A stretch of DNA of 64,000 nt from NCBI GenBank assembly GCA_965228045.1, contig OZ245789.1, positions 3,472,001 to 3,536,000 of the forward strand, read 5' to 3'. Below, piece by piece: positions 35,455 to 43,041 of this stretch. The DNA is from JANQEU01 sp965228045. Lineage in GTDB: Bacteria; Bacteroidota; Bacteroidia; Cytophagales; Cyclobacteriaceae. The notes below the pieces were generated by a model. The model was not told the DNA's origin and searched no databases. It worked only from the letters and a program-made list of their open reading frames with translations. The translations under genes were made by a program, and so were the position numbers. Position 1 is the first letter of the stretch. Each line of letters starts with the position of its first letter.

Positions 35455-36163
35455 ATCCTCCCTTGAGGGAGAGCCTGTCCCGCATGAATATCGGGATGCC
35501 CAGAGGACGGAGGGTGTTCAAAGCTCAGAGCGTGTTCAAAGCAACATCATCCAATTCGACAAATGCCTTGAATTCCTGGAGAAAGCAGGCAAAGAATACA
35601 TCAGTCCAAAATTCCAGATATGGAAGGAAGACCACTTGATTATATTCAAACTTTTGGTCTACTTTTATCAGGACAAACCCAATGCTGAAAAGCACGGCAT
35701 TGACCTACACAAAGGCATTTTGCTAACCGGCCCGGTCGGTTGTGGCAAAACCTCCTTGATGACCCTTCTACGGTTTATGTTGGCTCCCAAAGAGCAATAC
35801 ATCATCAAATCCGCTCGTGATATCACTCTGGAATTCATCCAGGACGGCTATCCTGTTATCAACAAATACTCCAAAGCAGCCTTCCAGCAAACAAGCGGAG
35901 AGCTGATCCCTAAAGCCTATTGTTTTGATGACTTGGGCGTGGAATCCAACATCAAGTATTATGGAAACGAAACCAATGTAATGGCCGAGATTCTTTTGAG
36001 TCGCTACGATATGTTCATTGGTCGGCACATGCTCACCCATGCCACCACCAACCTTTCCGCCAGTGAAATTGAAAGCTGCTATGGCAATCGAGTTAGAAGC
36101 AGGTTAAGGGAGATGATAAATGTGATTGCTTTTGATAAGGAGACGAAAGATAAGCGGGTATGA
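35360..36163 (+). CDS. P-loop ATPase of mobile element (DnaC-like)
   Basis: Encodes up to 267 residues with a Walker A (LLTGPVGCGKTSLM, near residue 125) and Walker B (AYCFDDLGVE, near 190) and a sensor segment HATTNLSASEIES, the layout of DnaC/IstB-like helicase loaders. The start is uncertain: ATG at 35360 overlaps the previous gene by 95 bases; ATG at 35438 (MANRSKSS) overlaps by 17. Located next to the winged-helix protein, it may load a helicase at an element origin. Confidence 0.75.
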   Translation: MPMQKISETISQVLNPETSTQEPAKTMANRSKSSLEGEPVPHEYRDAQRTEGVQSSERVQSNIIQFDKCLEFLEKAGKEYISPKFQIWKEDHLIIFKLLVYFYQDKPNAEKHGIDLHKGILLTGPVGCGKTSLMTLLRFMLAPKEQYIIKSARDITLEFIQDGYPVINKYSKAAFQQTSGELIPKAYCFDDLGVESNIKYYGNETNVMAEILLSRYDMFIGRHMLTHATTNLSASEIESCYGNRVRSRLREMINVIAFDKETKDKRV

Positions 36164-36164
36164 A

Positions 36165-36280
36165 CATGTCCCAGCGTGGTACATGCGCAGGTTTTCATGT
36201 CCTATTCTTAAGGTTTTTGTCTCATGTCCCATCATGGTACATATAACTTGTTTCATGTCCCAATTTTCGTATTTTTGTCT
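36165..36280 (+). repeat. Two tandem 58-bp imperfect repeats with dyads
   Basis: Units at 36165-36222 and 36223-36280 each open with an imperfect palindrome (ATGTCCCAGCGTGGTACAT and ATGTCCCATCATGGTACAT, centre varying, arms kept) and share a second half-site TTTCATGTCC and the tail TTTTTGTCT. They sit just upstream of the fic start at 36296, the expected place of an operator. Confidence 0.75.
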
Positions 36281-36295
36281 CACGTAATTATAGGA

Positions 36296-37390
36296 ATGAA
36301 GAATATTGATCCCTCACAGCCTTTCAATGATTTGCCTCTTTTACCTCCTCCGGTGGAAAAAGTGGAGACTATCGAAATCCTCAAACAGGAGAGTAAAGCA
36401 GCGGTTGCCCTTGCTGAGCTGAAGGGATTGGCAAGAACACTACCCAATCAGGGTATTTTGATCAATGCCATTGTACTCAAAGAAGCACAGGCCAGTTCAG
36501 AGGTGGAGAATATTATTACTACACATGACAAGCTCTACCAGGCTTTGGCGGCCAAGTCAATGACAATTGACCCATCGACAAAAGAAGTCCTACGGTACAG
36601 GGAAGCCCTGCTCTATGGCTTTGAAGAGATCAAAAAGAAAGGCTTCCTGAATACTAATGGTATTGCACGCATTCAGGCTATACTGGAAGAGAACGAGGCT
36701 GGGATCAGGCAGCTACCAGGTACTTCCTTGAAAAATGATCTGACAGGGAAAACAATTTATACACCGCCAGATGATAAGGAAATAATCGTCAGACTGATGA
36801 AAAATCTGGAAGACTTTATCAATGATGAACCCGATGGAATGTCACCTCTGATCAGGATGGCTATACAACATTACCAGTTCGAAAGCATCCACCCATTCTA
36901 TGATGGAAATGGCCGGACGGGAAGGATTATCAACGTGCTTTACCTCATCCTTCACAACCTGTTGGAAATACCCATGCTATATCTCAGTGGCTACATAATA
37001 GGCCACAAAGGAGCTTATTACAAATTGCTACAGGAGGTGAGGACTAAAGACAATTGGGAAGGCTGGATATTGTTTATGCTCAAGGCAATTGAGGATACTG
37101 CGACTAAGGCTATTTCCCAGATCCACGGGATCAACAGCATCTTCAATGAGATCCAGGATAAGGTAAAAAATGAAGCCCCGAAAATTTACTCGAAAGACTT
37201 GATCGAACAATTGTTTGTTCATCCCTATACCAAAATAGAATATATCTCCAATGGGCTGGGCGTAGAAAGAAAAGCCGCTTCCAGGTACTTAAAGACTTTG
37301 GAATCCATTGGAATCCTAAAACTCGAACCTATCGGGAAAGAGAATATTTTCATCAACCAGCAATTGTACCAACTACTGAAGCAAAGTTAG
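36296..37390 (+). CDS. Fic-domain AMP transferase with winged-helix tail
   Basis: Encodes 364 residues from the ATG at 36296 (preceded by TAGGA); a frame-internal ATG at 36224 lies inside the repeats. The catalytic motif HPFYDGNGRTGR is complete (near residue 200). An N-terminal SSEVEN segment (near 66) matches the [ST]xxxE[GN] inhibitory motif of class II Fic proteins. A C-terminal winged helix (EYISNGLGVERKAASRYLKT) suggests self-regulation by DNA binding to the upstream repeats. The target of AMPylation is unknown. Confidence 0.9.
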   Translation: MKNIDPSQPFNDLPLLPPPVEKVETIEILKQESKAAVALAELKGLARTLPNQGILINAIVLKEAQASSEVENIITTHDKLYQALAAKSMTIDPSTKEVLRYREALLYGFEEIKKKGFLNTNGIARIQAILEENEAGIRQLPGTSLKNDLTGKTIYTPPDDKEIIVRLMKNLEDFINDEPDGMSPLIRMAIQHYQFESIHPFYDGNGRTGRIINVLYLILHNLLEIPMLYLSGYIIGHKGAYYKLLQEVRTKDNWEGWILFMLKAIEDTATKAISQIHGINSIFNEIQDKVKNEAPKIYSKDLIEQLFVHPYTKIEYISNGLGVERKAASRYLKTLESIGILKLEPIGKENIFINQQLYQLLKQS

Positions 37391-37393
37391 ACC

Positions 37394-38074
37394 ATGGCCA
37401 AAGCTCGAAAATCCATACCCCAAAAAACGAAATCTCTATTACAACAAGAGGTTAATTCCCAGTGCCCAATCTGTGATGATCAGAATGTGGATCATTTTGA
37501 AATTCATCATATTGACGAAAATCCCGAAAACAATTCCCCTGACAACCTTTTGATGCTTTGCCCGATTTGCCATTCCAAGATTACAAAAGGTGATATAAGT
37601 GAGGAGGAGGTCAAACAAATCAAGACCTATCTTATGATTAAAGCTAAAGGCAAATCCAGTGCAAAGTCATCAAATACCATCAACATCAAAGGCAATGTGT
37701 CCAACTCCACGGTAGCCAATTCGATCAGTGCACAGACCATTGTTTATAAATCCCGAAGCAAACCGAAAATGGAATTCGCTGATGGTGCCATTGGTAAAAA
37801 AGCGGAATTGAAAAACTATGTGAAGCATCTGATTGATCGATATAACGAATACAAGGAAGGAGATGTTGGCAAATCCAAAATGAATTATGCTGCCATTTGG
37901 GGCATCATCAAAAAGGAATTTAAAGCCAGTGCCTACCAAGTCCCAGAAGCCCAGTTTGAGGCTCTTTGTTCCTTCCTTCAGTATCGCATAGACAACACAA
38001 AACAAGGCAGGATCAACAGAGGGAAAGGCTTTAAGAACTATTCAACATTTGATGAAATCTATGGTGGAGAGTAA
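37394..38074 (+). CDS. HNH nuclease domain protein
   Basis: Encodes 226 residues. The N-terminus has a treble-clef HNH core (QCPICDDQNVDHFEIHHIDE, then NPENNSPDNLLMLCPICHSK) with four cysteines and the HH pair. A middle segment (NTINIKGNVSNSTVANSISA) is a low-complexity beta stretch often seen in HNH proteins linked to other effector domains. The C-terminus is unrecognised. It follows the Fic gene by 3 bases and overlaps the next gene, consistent with a shared cargo operon. Confidence 0.8.
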   Translation: MAKARKSIPQKTKSLLQQEVNSQCPICDDQNVDHFEIHHIDENPENNSPDNLLMLCPICHSKITKGDISEEEVKQIKTYLMIKAKGKSSAKSSNTINIKGNVSNSTVANSISAQTIVYKSRSKPKMEFADGAIGKKAELKNYVKHLIDRYNEYKEGDVGKSKMNYAAIWGIIKKEFKASAYQVPEAQFEALCSFLQYRIDNTKQGRINRGKGFKNYSTFDEIYGGE

Positions 38075-38846
38075 GCAGAGCAACCTTGATTGGCTGAAAA
38101 AAAGATACCCAATTCGGCCTAAAAAGTGGCATACTGAAAAGGTTCTCAGAATAAATGAAATTGAGAACTATAGGTTCTATTCTCGGAATTCAACAAAGAC
38201 TTACAGAGGAATCATTAGTCCGCTAGATATAAAAGGTATCCAGTACGCCTATGCTTATAACGATGGGACTGATATTACATGGATTGACTTACTGAATAAT
38301 TTGAAAAGGTTTAAGGATATTCGTCATTCAAACATGACTCATGAAGAGTTGATCGAGCACGCCCAAAGTGATTACAACGAATCCAGAACGGTTTCAAAGT
38401 TTGGCTCTCTTTATTTTACTACCACCGGTCAGCACAGAATGGCTTTGTGCAAATTTCTCGATTTGGAAAAAGTTACAGTCCACATTAACGAGTATACGTT
38501 TAATCAAGAAAAATTTAATACATATAATGCTAGAAAGAAATTCGTAAAAAGGCTGTTAGATAGAGGTCTAATTTCTGAGAAATTATCAGAATCAGAAATA
38601 ATGAGTTTTGAACACGCCATAAGCCTGAATATCCATGGAGTTTTCATCATGATGGGAGACCAAGTATTTGATGGGCTTATAAACCTTTACGATGGCCTTG
38701 GCACGAACAAAGTATTAATCACTTTTGAATCCTTGATTTATGGTAAGCCTTCTACTTTCAATAATGATGTCAGAAGCCAATCTGATTTACTTCAATTCAA
38801 GTACTTTTTAAGAAAGTGTAAAGCGGAATTACTGAGTGATGTCTAA
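38061..38846 (+). CDS. ParB-like-fold protein of unknown function
   Basis: Encodes 261 residues; the start at the ATG at 38061 is the likeliest of several overlapping choices. A segment SLYFTTTGQHRMALCKFLDL, then EKVTVHINEY resembles the GxHRxxA...V.V core of ParB/sulfiredoxin-like nuclease folds. No other domain is recognised. It overlaps the HNH gene by 14 bases. With Fic and HNH it may be a defence cargo; that is a guess. Confidence 0.58.
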   Translation: MVESKQSNLDWLKKRYPIRPKKWHTEKVLRINEIENYRFYSRNSTKTYRGIISPLDIKGIQYAYAYNDGTDITWIDLLNNLKRFKDIRHSNMTHEELIEHAQSDYNESRTVSKFGSLYFTTTGQHRMALCKFLDLEKVTVHINEYTFNQEKFNTYNARKKFVKRLLDRGLISEKLSESEIMSFEHAISLNIHGVFIMMGDQVFDGLINLYDGLGTNKVLITFESLIYGKPSTFNNDVRSQSDLLQFKYFLRKCKAELLSDV

Positions 38847-39115
38847 CATACATCATGATCTCCTTCAAAGAGAAGCGAATTAAGGTCAATCCCTTACTGA
38901 AGATAGTCCCTCCCCACACTCCTGTGCCTCCAGCCTGCTCATTCCGCTGCGCTGCACTCACAAGCTTCCAGCACCGCACAGCAAGAGTAGCCCGCTATTG
39001 CATTCCGCTTCGCTCCATTCCATACCGTGCCACACTTGCTTTTTTCCAACCCTGACCCCACGCAGGAAAAGCGGTGTTCGTCTTCCGCCCTCGGCATAGC
39101 ATCATGCCAGGCCAC

Positions 39116-39169
39116 CACAGCCTATTTTTTGAAAGGGTCTATTTTCTTAAGGTCAAAAAATAAGCTGTG
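39116..39169 (+). repeat. 17-bp near-perfect inverted repeat
   Basis: Arms 39116-39132 (CACAGCCTATTTTTTGA) and 39153-39169 match with one mismatch around a 20-base loop. Strong enough to form a hairpin in RNA or a cruciform in DNA. No adjoining gene explains it. Confidence 0.8.
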
Positions 39170-39253
39170 TTGCCTTACAGGTCTCCGCTGAAGCTCCGAG
39201 CCTGTCATGCTGCTTGCATCTCGGTTGTCATCCTCACGGCAGCCTACTCTGTC

Positions 39254-39295
39254 TTTTTAGCCCTGCCAGTCGTCCCTTTGTGGCATAGCTAAAAA
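39254..39295 (+). repeat. 8-bp inverted repeat in gene-free stretch
   Basis: TTTTTAGC (39254-39261) and GCTAAAAA (39288-39295) are perfectly complementary around a 26-base loop. Short, so moderately likely to be chance, but it lies near two stronger structures. Confidence 0.45.
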
Positions 39296-39854
39296 TCCAC
39301 CGGCTGCCAGTGTTTTTGCTCGCCTGCGGGTCGCTGCGGGCTGCGGGACTGTCATGCTTTTTGCAACAACCCAACGGTATCTTTGCACACAGGCAATCGC
39401 TTATACCTTTCCCGATGCTCAAAGCAAAAAATCACGCCAGCCCTTGTGTAGTTCCGTTTCATTCCGGGCTTTTGTGGAGGATAAAATTACAAAAGCCCTG
39501 CATTTCACTTCACACATAGCAAGCCCCCGCAGTTCGTACCTCACTGCTTTCCGGTCTAGCCCCCTTGCTCCACTCGCAGGCGGCTCGCAAGCCTCCGATC
39601 GTTCCTCTCTACGGCTGGCTTGGCCGTTCGTCCATTACGCTGCGCTCCACAGCCTCCGTCCAGCCGTTTTAGCTCAAGGCTGTTTTTTCCTGCGTGGGGT
39701 TCCTGCCGCACTATCGTTCCAAACCACATTCTCGTTTGCAGTTGAATGTTATCCGTGATTTCTTTTGAATCGAAGTGACCTCTCCGGAAAGAAAACAAAA
39801 CAAAGAGTGCAGCTAAGTTAGGCGGGCCCCACAAGGCCAACCCTAATCAGGACC

Positions 39855-39927
39855 GTCAAGGTCAAGCCCTACGGGTTTTTGAAAAAATCTCCACCCTACG
39901 GGTAGTATTTTTCCAAAAAACCTTGAC
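39855..39927 (+). repeat. 73-bp nested inverted repeat
   Basis: Outer arms GTCAAGG (39855-39861) and CCTTGAC (39921-39927). Inner arms 39873-39888 (GGGTTTTTGAAAAAAT) and 39907-39922 match at 14 of 16. The word CCCTACGGG occurs twice within it. Candidate for a nick or protein-binding region such as oriT, or a structured RNA. Confidence 0.65.
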
Positions 39928-40042
39928 TGCCCTGTCCATGCCCACCTGACCAAAGGCTTTCTCTTTTCTTTTTTTCCCTTTTTTCTTTTCTCTTTTGAAA
40001 TGTGTGCGAAGCGCAGCGAGCAAAACTTTAAATGCTCATACT

Positions 40043-40465
40043 ATGCACACTTTTCAGATCAAAACTTATCGAAAAAACTCCACCAGCTCTAAGCCTCATT
40101 TCTTCATTCTTTCCAAAGGACTGAATGCGGGAAAGCCGCTCGAAACCCCATGTCCCAATTGCTTCACCATCACCACAGAATCGGAGGAGGCACGGAACTT
40201 TTATTTCTGGCTCTCTTACGGTCTTTGGCAGGCACGGGCGTTCACGCCACACCTGACCGGTTCTGTTGTCCCATTCATCAGGCTAAGTGATGCCAGAGCG
40301 GTATTGCTGGCAGGGCAGGAAAAGGCTTTGAAAGACCGTAGGAAGTACCTGAAGTCATTGGCACTCCTTCAGGACTTTGAGAAGAAATCGAAAATCCTGC
40401 AAAAGCAGGTGGAGCTCGTGAAACAGGTCAAGAGGGCTATCATGTTTCAGATACTCCTGGAATGA
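40043..40465 (+). CDS. DUF6943 family protein
   Basis: Encodes 140 residues from the ATG at 40043 (MHTFQIKTYRKNSTSSKPHF). Recognised by LSKGLNAGKPLETPCPNCF, the FYFWLSYGLWQARAF segment and the SVVPFIRLSDARAVLL segment of DUF6943, a family found near mobile elements of Bacteroidota. Function unknown. A Lys-rich helix ends the protein. An in-frame upstream start at 39995 is less likely. Confidence 0.78.
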   Translation: MHTFQIKTYRKNSTSSKPHFFILSKGLNAGKPLETPCPNCFTITTESEEARNFYFWLSYGLWQARAFTPHLTGSVVPFIRLSDARAVLLAGQEKALKDRRKYLKSLALLQDFEKKSKILQKQVELVKQVKRAIMFQILLE

Positions 40466-40528
40466 AAAAAGGCCACACGAGGAGGCCTTTTCATTGAGAG
40501 GAACACAAACTTTCCCGACTTGCGGGAA

Positions 40529-40738
40529 TCACATCCCCTTCGGAGGTGGATGTTTTCTTTTGAACCGTTGGAATAACACCTTTAGCAGAATGGACACGGT
40601 AAAGCTCACTAACGCTCCGACAGCAGCCAATATACAGGTGTGGAGGATATCCCCGGAGCTGATGTTCACCAGGACACTCAGCAACGTGCCTCCGGCAGTT
40701 CCTGCCTTCGTGCCTCCTCCGCTTACCAGGTTAGCCAT
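40529..40738 (-). CDS. Small membrane protein of unknown module
   Basis: Encodes 69 residues with one or two hydrophobic segments (AGTAGGTLLSVLVNI, ILAAVGALVSFTVSILLKVL) and a basic end (FKRKHPPPKG). It overlaps the next small protein gene. Last of four minus-strand genes whose members share a phage-lysis or secretion flavour, but no function is known. Confidence 0.65.
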   Translation of the reverse strand: MANLVSGGGTKAGTAGGTLLSVLVNISSGDILHTCILAAVGALVSFTVSILLKVLFQRFKRKHPPPKGM

Positions 40739-40961
40739 CTTTCCTGTCCGCTTTTGCGCTATCCTCTACGGTCACCTGACTGACTGCAGTCAGTACCGTC
40801 CCTCCTACGGTGAGATAGCCGCCCAGAGCAACTATTCCGGCCGGTAAACTGATTGGTGCTGCCAACAGAGCTCCACCAGCTGCCGCTAGTGCCAAACCTA
40901 CGTTACGGAGCACTTTGAAAAACTTGGGTGTTGGGGCTTTCACCCTTTCTATGATCGTCAT
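40731..40961 (-). CDS. Small two-span membrane protein (holin-like in size)
   Basis: Encodes 76 residues with two hydrophobic segments (VGLALAAAGGALLAAPISLP, VALGGYLTVGGTVLTAVSQV) joined by a tight turn, a size and layout like holins. It overlaps the genes on both sides (8 bases downstream, 4 bases upstream). The lysis idea is only a hint from layout. Confidence 0.65.
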   Translation of the reverse strand: MTIIERVKAPTPKFFKVLRNVGLALAAAGGALLAAPISLPAGIVALGGYLTVGGTVLTAVSQVTVEDSAKADRKDG

Positions 40962-41365
40962 ACGCTTTTTGCTTTTTGAATATTGAGAAATACATTTTCG
41001 CCTCTTTCCATGGCCTCAAACACAAGTGTTTTCAGCCTGGAATCGGCAACTTTGGATTGCGTCCCTCTACCTGGACCGATGACCTTTGAAACCGGGGCTA
41101 TACAGCCCTTCAGTTCCTTCAGGGCTTCATTGGCAGGGTGAAAGAGGATACCGCTTCTATTGGGTACATTTTTCACCAGCAAATGCCAGCCCCGTTTGTC
41201 GGTATATCGCTTCACAAGCTCATACCTCCCTTCCGGGATGCTCGATACCATCCGCTGGTTTTCCCTCCAGGGAAGCTCGATGGTGGAGCTGATCAGCAGC
41301 TCCCCATCATAGAGCTCTCCGTTGGTACCGTCCTGATGATAAACTCTGAATAGGGTTAATTCCAT
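40958..41365 (-). CDS. DUF5675 family protein
   Basis: Encodes 135 residues matching DUF5675: MVSSIPEGRYELVKRYTDKR, NRSGILFHPANEALKELKGC and IAPVSKVIGPGR. The family is often found with phage or mobile-element lysis/endolysin-like neighbours and is thought to be a cell-wall-related fold, unproven. Follows the 257-residue gene by 12 bases and overlaps the holin-sized gene by 4. Confidence 0.78.
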   Translation of the reverse strand: MELTLFRVYHQDGTNGELYDGELLISSTIELPWRENQRMVSSIPEGRYELVKRYTDKRGWHLLVKNVPNRSGILFHPANEALKELKGCIAPVSKVIGPGRGTQSKVADSRLKTLVFEAMERGENVFLNIQKAKSV

Positions 41366-41377
41366 TTCAGGGCATCA

Positions 41378-42151
41378 TTAGTTTTCCGGTAGCTGGATAA
41401 ATTTGTCTACCTCAACCAAAGCCAGACAGTTAAACCCACCATTCTTCATGGCATACATCTGACCATTGACGGATTGATAGAAATCAATGCCAAAGGCGAC
41501 CAATAGCACCTCCTCGCTGTTGGCATTAAAAGCCAAATCCAGCTTCAAGGGACCGGTTGCCACATTGTTGATTTCCACATCTGCGGACTCTGCCAGGTTG
41601 AAAGTGAATTCATCATTCTCGAAGTTTACCTCCGATAAAGCCGCCACCATCTTTAGGTGCGTAGCACCTTGGGGATAGGCCAGGCTATTGGCTGGAATGA
41701 ACTCAGGAATATCAATGGAAGCTGTACCGGCTGCACGGTCAAAACTCACTTCATAGGGAGCGTATAGTGTGGCCTCCAGACGGCCATCCGCATTGAAATC
41801 AAACCCCTGGATCAAGTCCAGGTTTCCATTGGAAACCGTCCGCTCTCCTCTTGAATTGTCTTCATCCGATTGAAGGACGATCATTAATTGCTTGGTCAAC
41901 CTGGAGGCTACCTTGCTGTCTGAAGTTTTCAATAAGAGCGGCCTGAAGGCCGTGCGGATTAGCTTACCAGCTTTCCCTGCCCGTCCAAACTCCGACCCAT
42001 TCTCCCGGGTCCTTTGGAAGGCCGGATCATTCTTGATCCGTTCTCCATCCACACCCCCTTTTTCCCTGGCTAAATAGCCGTCTTTACTCTTGTAGAAGGA
42101 CACATCCCCGATGGTTCCTTGCAGTTTAATAATACCTTTTTGTCGTGCCAT
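41378..42151 (-). CDS. Bacteroidota-specific protein of unknown function
   Basis: Encodes 257 residues from the ATG at 42151 (MARQKGIIKLQGTIGDVSFY). The start is chosen over a TTG at 42199. The first 60 residues (KSKDGYLAREKGGVDGERIK, FQRTRENGSEFGRAGKAGKL) form a pattern repeatedly seen in Bacteroidota proteins encoded next to DUF5675 and small membrane proteins. The C-terminal part is beta-rich. No signal peptide. First gene of the four-gene module; role unknown. Confidence 0.7.
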   Translation of the reverse strand: MARQKGIIKLQGTIGDVSFYKSKDGYLAREKGGVDGERIKNDPAFQRTRENGSEFGRAGKAGKLIRTAFRPLLLKTSDSKVASRLTKQLMIVLQSDEDNSRGERTVSNGNLDLIQGFDFNADGRLEATLYAPYEVSFDRAAGTASIDIPEFIPANSLAYPQGATHLKMVAALSEVNFENDEFTFNLAESADVEINNVATGPLKLDLAFNANSEEVLLVAFGIDFYQSVNGQMYAMKNGGFNCLALVEVDKFIQLPEN

Positions 42152-42293
42152 ACGTCTTGATTTTGATTCGTTGCTTTGTTGCAACTCATCGAAAATCAAC
42201 TATCTCCTTCAGGCAGACAAAAGGCAGGTTCCGTATAGGACGATAGGATACCATTTATTCCGATTGGTTCAAAAAGAACTGCGGAGGTCATTT

Positions 42294-42348
42294 AGTATAT
42301 TTACAGTATAGCAAAAGCATAGATGAAGTATAGATAGAGTATGATCGA
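42294..42348 (+). repeat. Five 11-bp phased direct repeats upstream of small HTH gene
   Basis: AGTATA-type words begin at 42294, 42305, 42316, 42327 and 42338, exactly one helical turn apart (AGTATATTTAC, AGTATAGCAAA, AGCATAGATGA, AGTATAGATAG, AGTATGATCGA). The last holds the start codon of the gene at 42341. They could bind a regulator such as that gene product, or be an iteron set. Confidence 0.75.
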
Positions 42349-42541
42349 AACCAAACGAGCCTGTATTTATCCAAAAGACGTGCAGCGGATCACCGGCAAG
42401 AGCGAGAGATACGGAAGGAAGCTCCTAAACAGGATCAGGGAGGAGTTTTCCAAAGAACCGCACCAGTTCATCAGTGTAGATGAATTCTGTGAGTTCACCG
42501 GCCTTGCACCGGCCATTGTTGAGCGTTACATCACCGATTGA
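42341..42541 (+). CDS. Small HTH-like DNA-binding protein
   Basis: Encodes 66 residues. The segment YPKDVQRITGKSERYGRKLL, followed by ISVDEFCEFTGLAPAIVERY, is compatible with a compact helix-turn-helix. The gene is divergent from the four-gene module and its start lies within phased repeats, so it may control both. The family is common in Bacteroidota but has no known role. Confidence 0.62.
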   Translation: MIETKRACIYPKDVQRITGKSERYGRKLLNRIREEFSKEPHQFISVDEFCEFTGLAPAIVERYITD

Positions 42542-42776
42542 CCTTGCCAGATGAAGGCAGTCAAACGGCACTAAATTCTATACCCCCTTACAATAAAATT
42601 TAGCACTTTTTGCCACGATTTGAACCCAAAAAGCGGGCTTTTTTGTATATTTACAAAGGTTTCGAAGTTCACCAAATACACTCAAACCAGTTCGAATAAA
42701 TTGAGAACTGAACGGTGAACCCACTGAAATTACGTTTTGTAACTTACTGATACATAAAGATTTGCACGGGGTGGTT

Positions 42777-42795
42777 GTAATCCTGCCACCCCGAC
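42777..42795 (+). repeat. 19-bp direct repeat, copy 1 (tRNA-Pro 3'-end-like)
   Basis: GTAATCCTGCCACCCCGAC. The last 17 bases match the usual 3' end of Bacteroidota tRNA-Pro (T-arm 3' side, acceptor and discriminator), as recalled from known tRNA sequences. The preceding CGGGGTGG would pair with CCACCCCG. No full tRNA is present. Candidate attachment-site core. Confidence 0.55.
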
Positions 42796-42797
42796 AA

Positions 42798-42914
42798 GAA
42801 AGCAAAGCTCTGGCGATAAGCCAGGGCTTTTTTTGTTTTCGAGCGATGAAAACTTGTTTTCATAAGTGAAGAAAACAAAAAAGGCCTTCGCTGGAAGCGA
42901 AAGGCTTTGCTTTC
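42798..42914 (+). repeat. 117-bp nested quasi-palindrome
   Basis: Three nested arm pairs: GAAAGCAAAGC (42798-42808) with GCTTTGCTTTC (42904-42914), GGCTTTTTTTGTTTTC (42825-42840) with GAAAACAAAAAAGGCC (42871-42886), and ATGAAAAC (42846-42853) with GTTTTCAT (42856-42863). Small extra hairpins sit at mirror positions in both halves. Lies between the two 19-bp direct repeats. Confidence 0.75.
42807..42834 (+). terminator. Rho-independent terminator
   Basis: GCTCTGGC / GCCAGGGC arms (one G-U pair), 5-base loop and a seven-T run. Its right arm is also one arm of the larger quasi-palindrome. It would end a transcript coming from the 42541-42800 side. Confidence 0.75.
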
Positions 42915-42946
42915 GGAATTTCCGCTGGGTCACAGGATCACTGCAA

Positions 42947-42965
42947 GTAATCCTGCCACCCCGAC
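42947..42965 (+). repeat. 19-bp direct repeat, copy 2
   Basis: Identical to copy 1, 170 bases downstream. Just before it, GGTCACAGGATC resembles the T-arm 5' side of tRNA-Pro (GGTCGCAGGTTC) with an enlarged loop. Supports an origin in a tRNA-Pro 3' end. Confidence 0.55.
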
Positions 42966-43041
42966 TTATTGAAAGTCAAATCTGACGGGCCCATAAGCCT
43001 AATTAAACCCCCATAACAATAATTATATTTTACAATAACAT

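Larger units (their letters stand above)
38847..40042. other. Gene-free GC-rich stretch of 1.2 kb in the mobile element
   Basis: No gene with a credible start and product is seen. The stretch is rich in words of the type CGCTTCGCT and GCTGCGCT and contains several strong inverted repeats reported separately (39116-39169, 39254-39295, 39855-39927). Such regions occur in Bacteroidota conjugative elements beside transfer functions and may hold an origin of transfer or structured RNA; this is inferred. Confidence 0.55.

Noticed and set aside
39354..39758. Long plus-strand reading frame (134 codons) in the gene-free stretch
   Set aside because: Composition is unusual (Arg/Ser/Ala-rich), there is no ribosome binding site, it overlaps other frames on both strands, and the DNA is dominated by inverted repeats. 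Treated as a by-product of GC-rich non-coding DNA.
42777..42965. A complete tRNA-Pro gene
   Set aside because: Only 3'-end-like pieces are present; no D-arm or anticodon arm can be folded near either copy.
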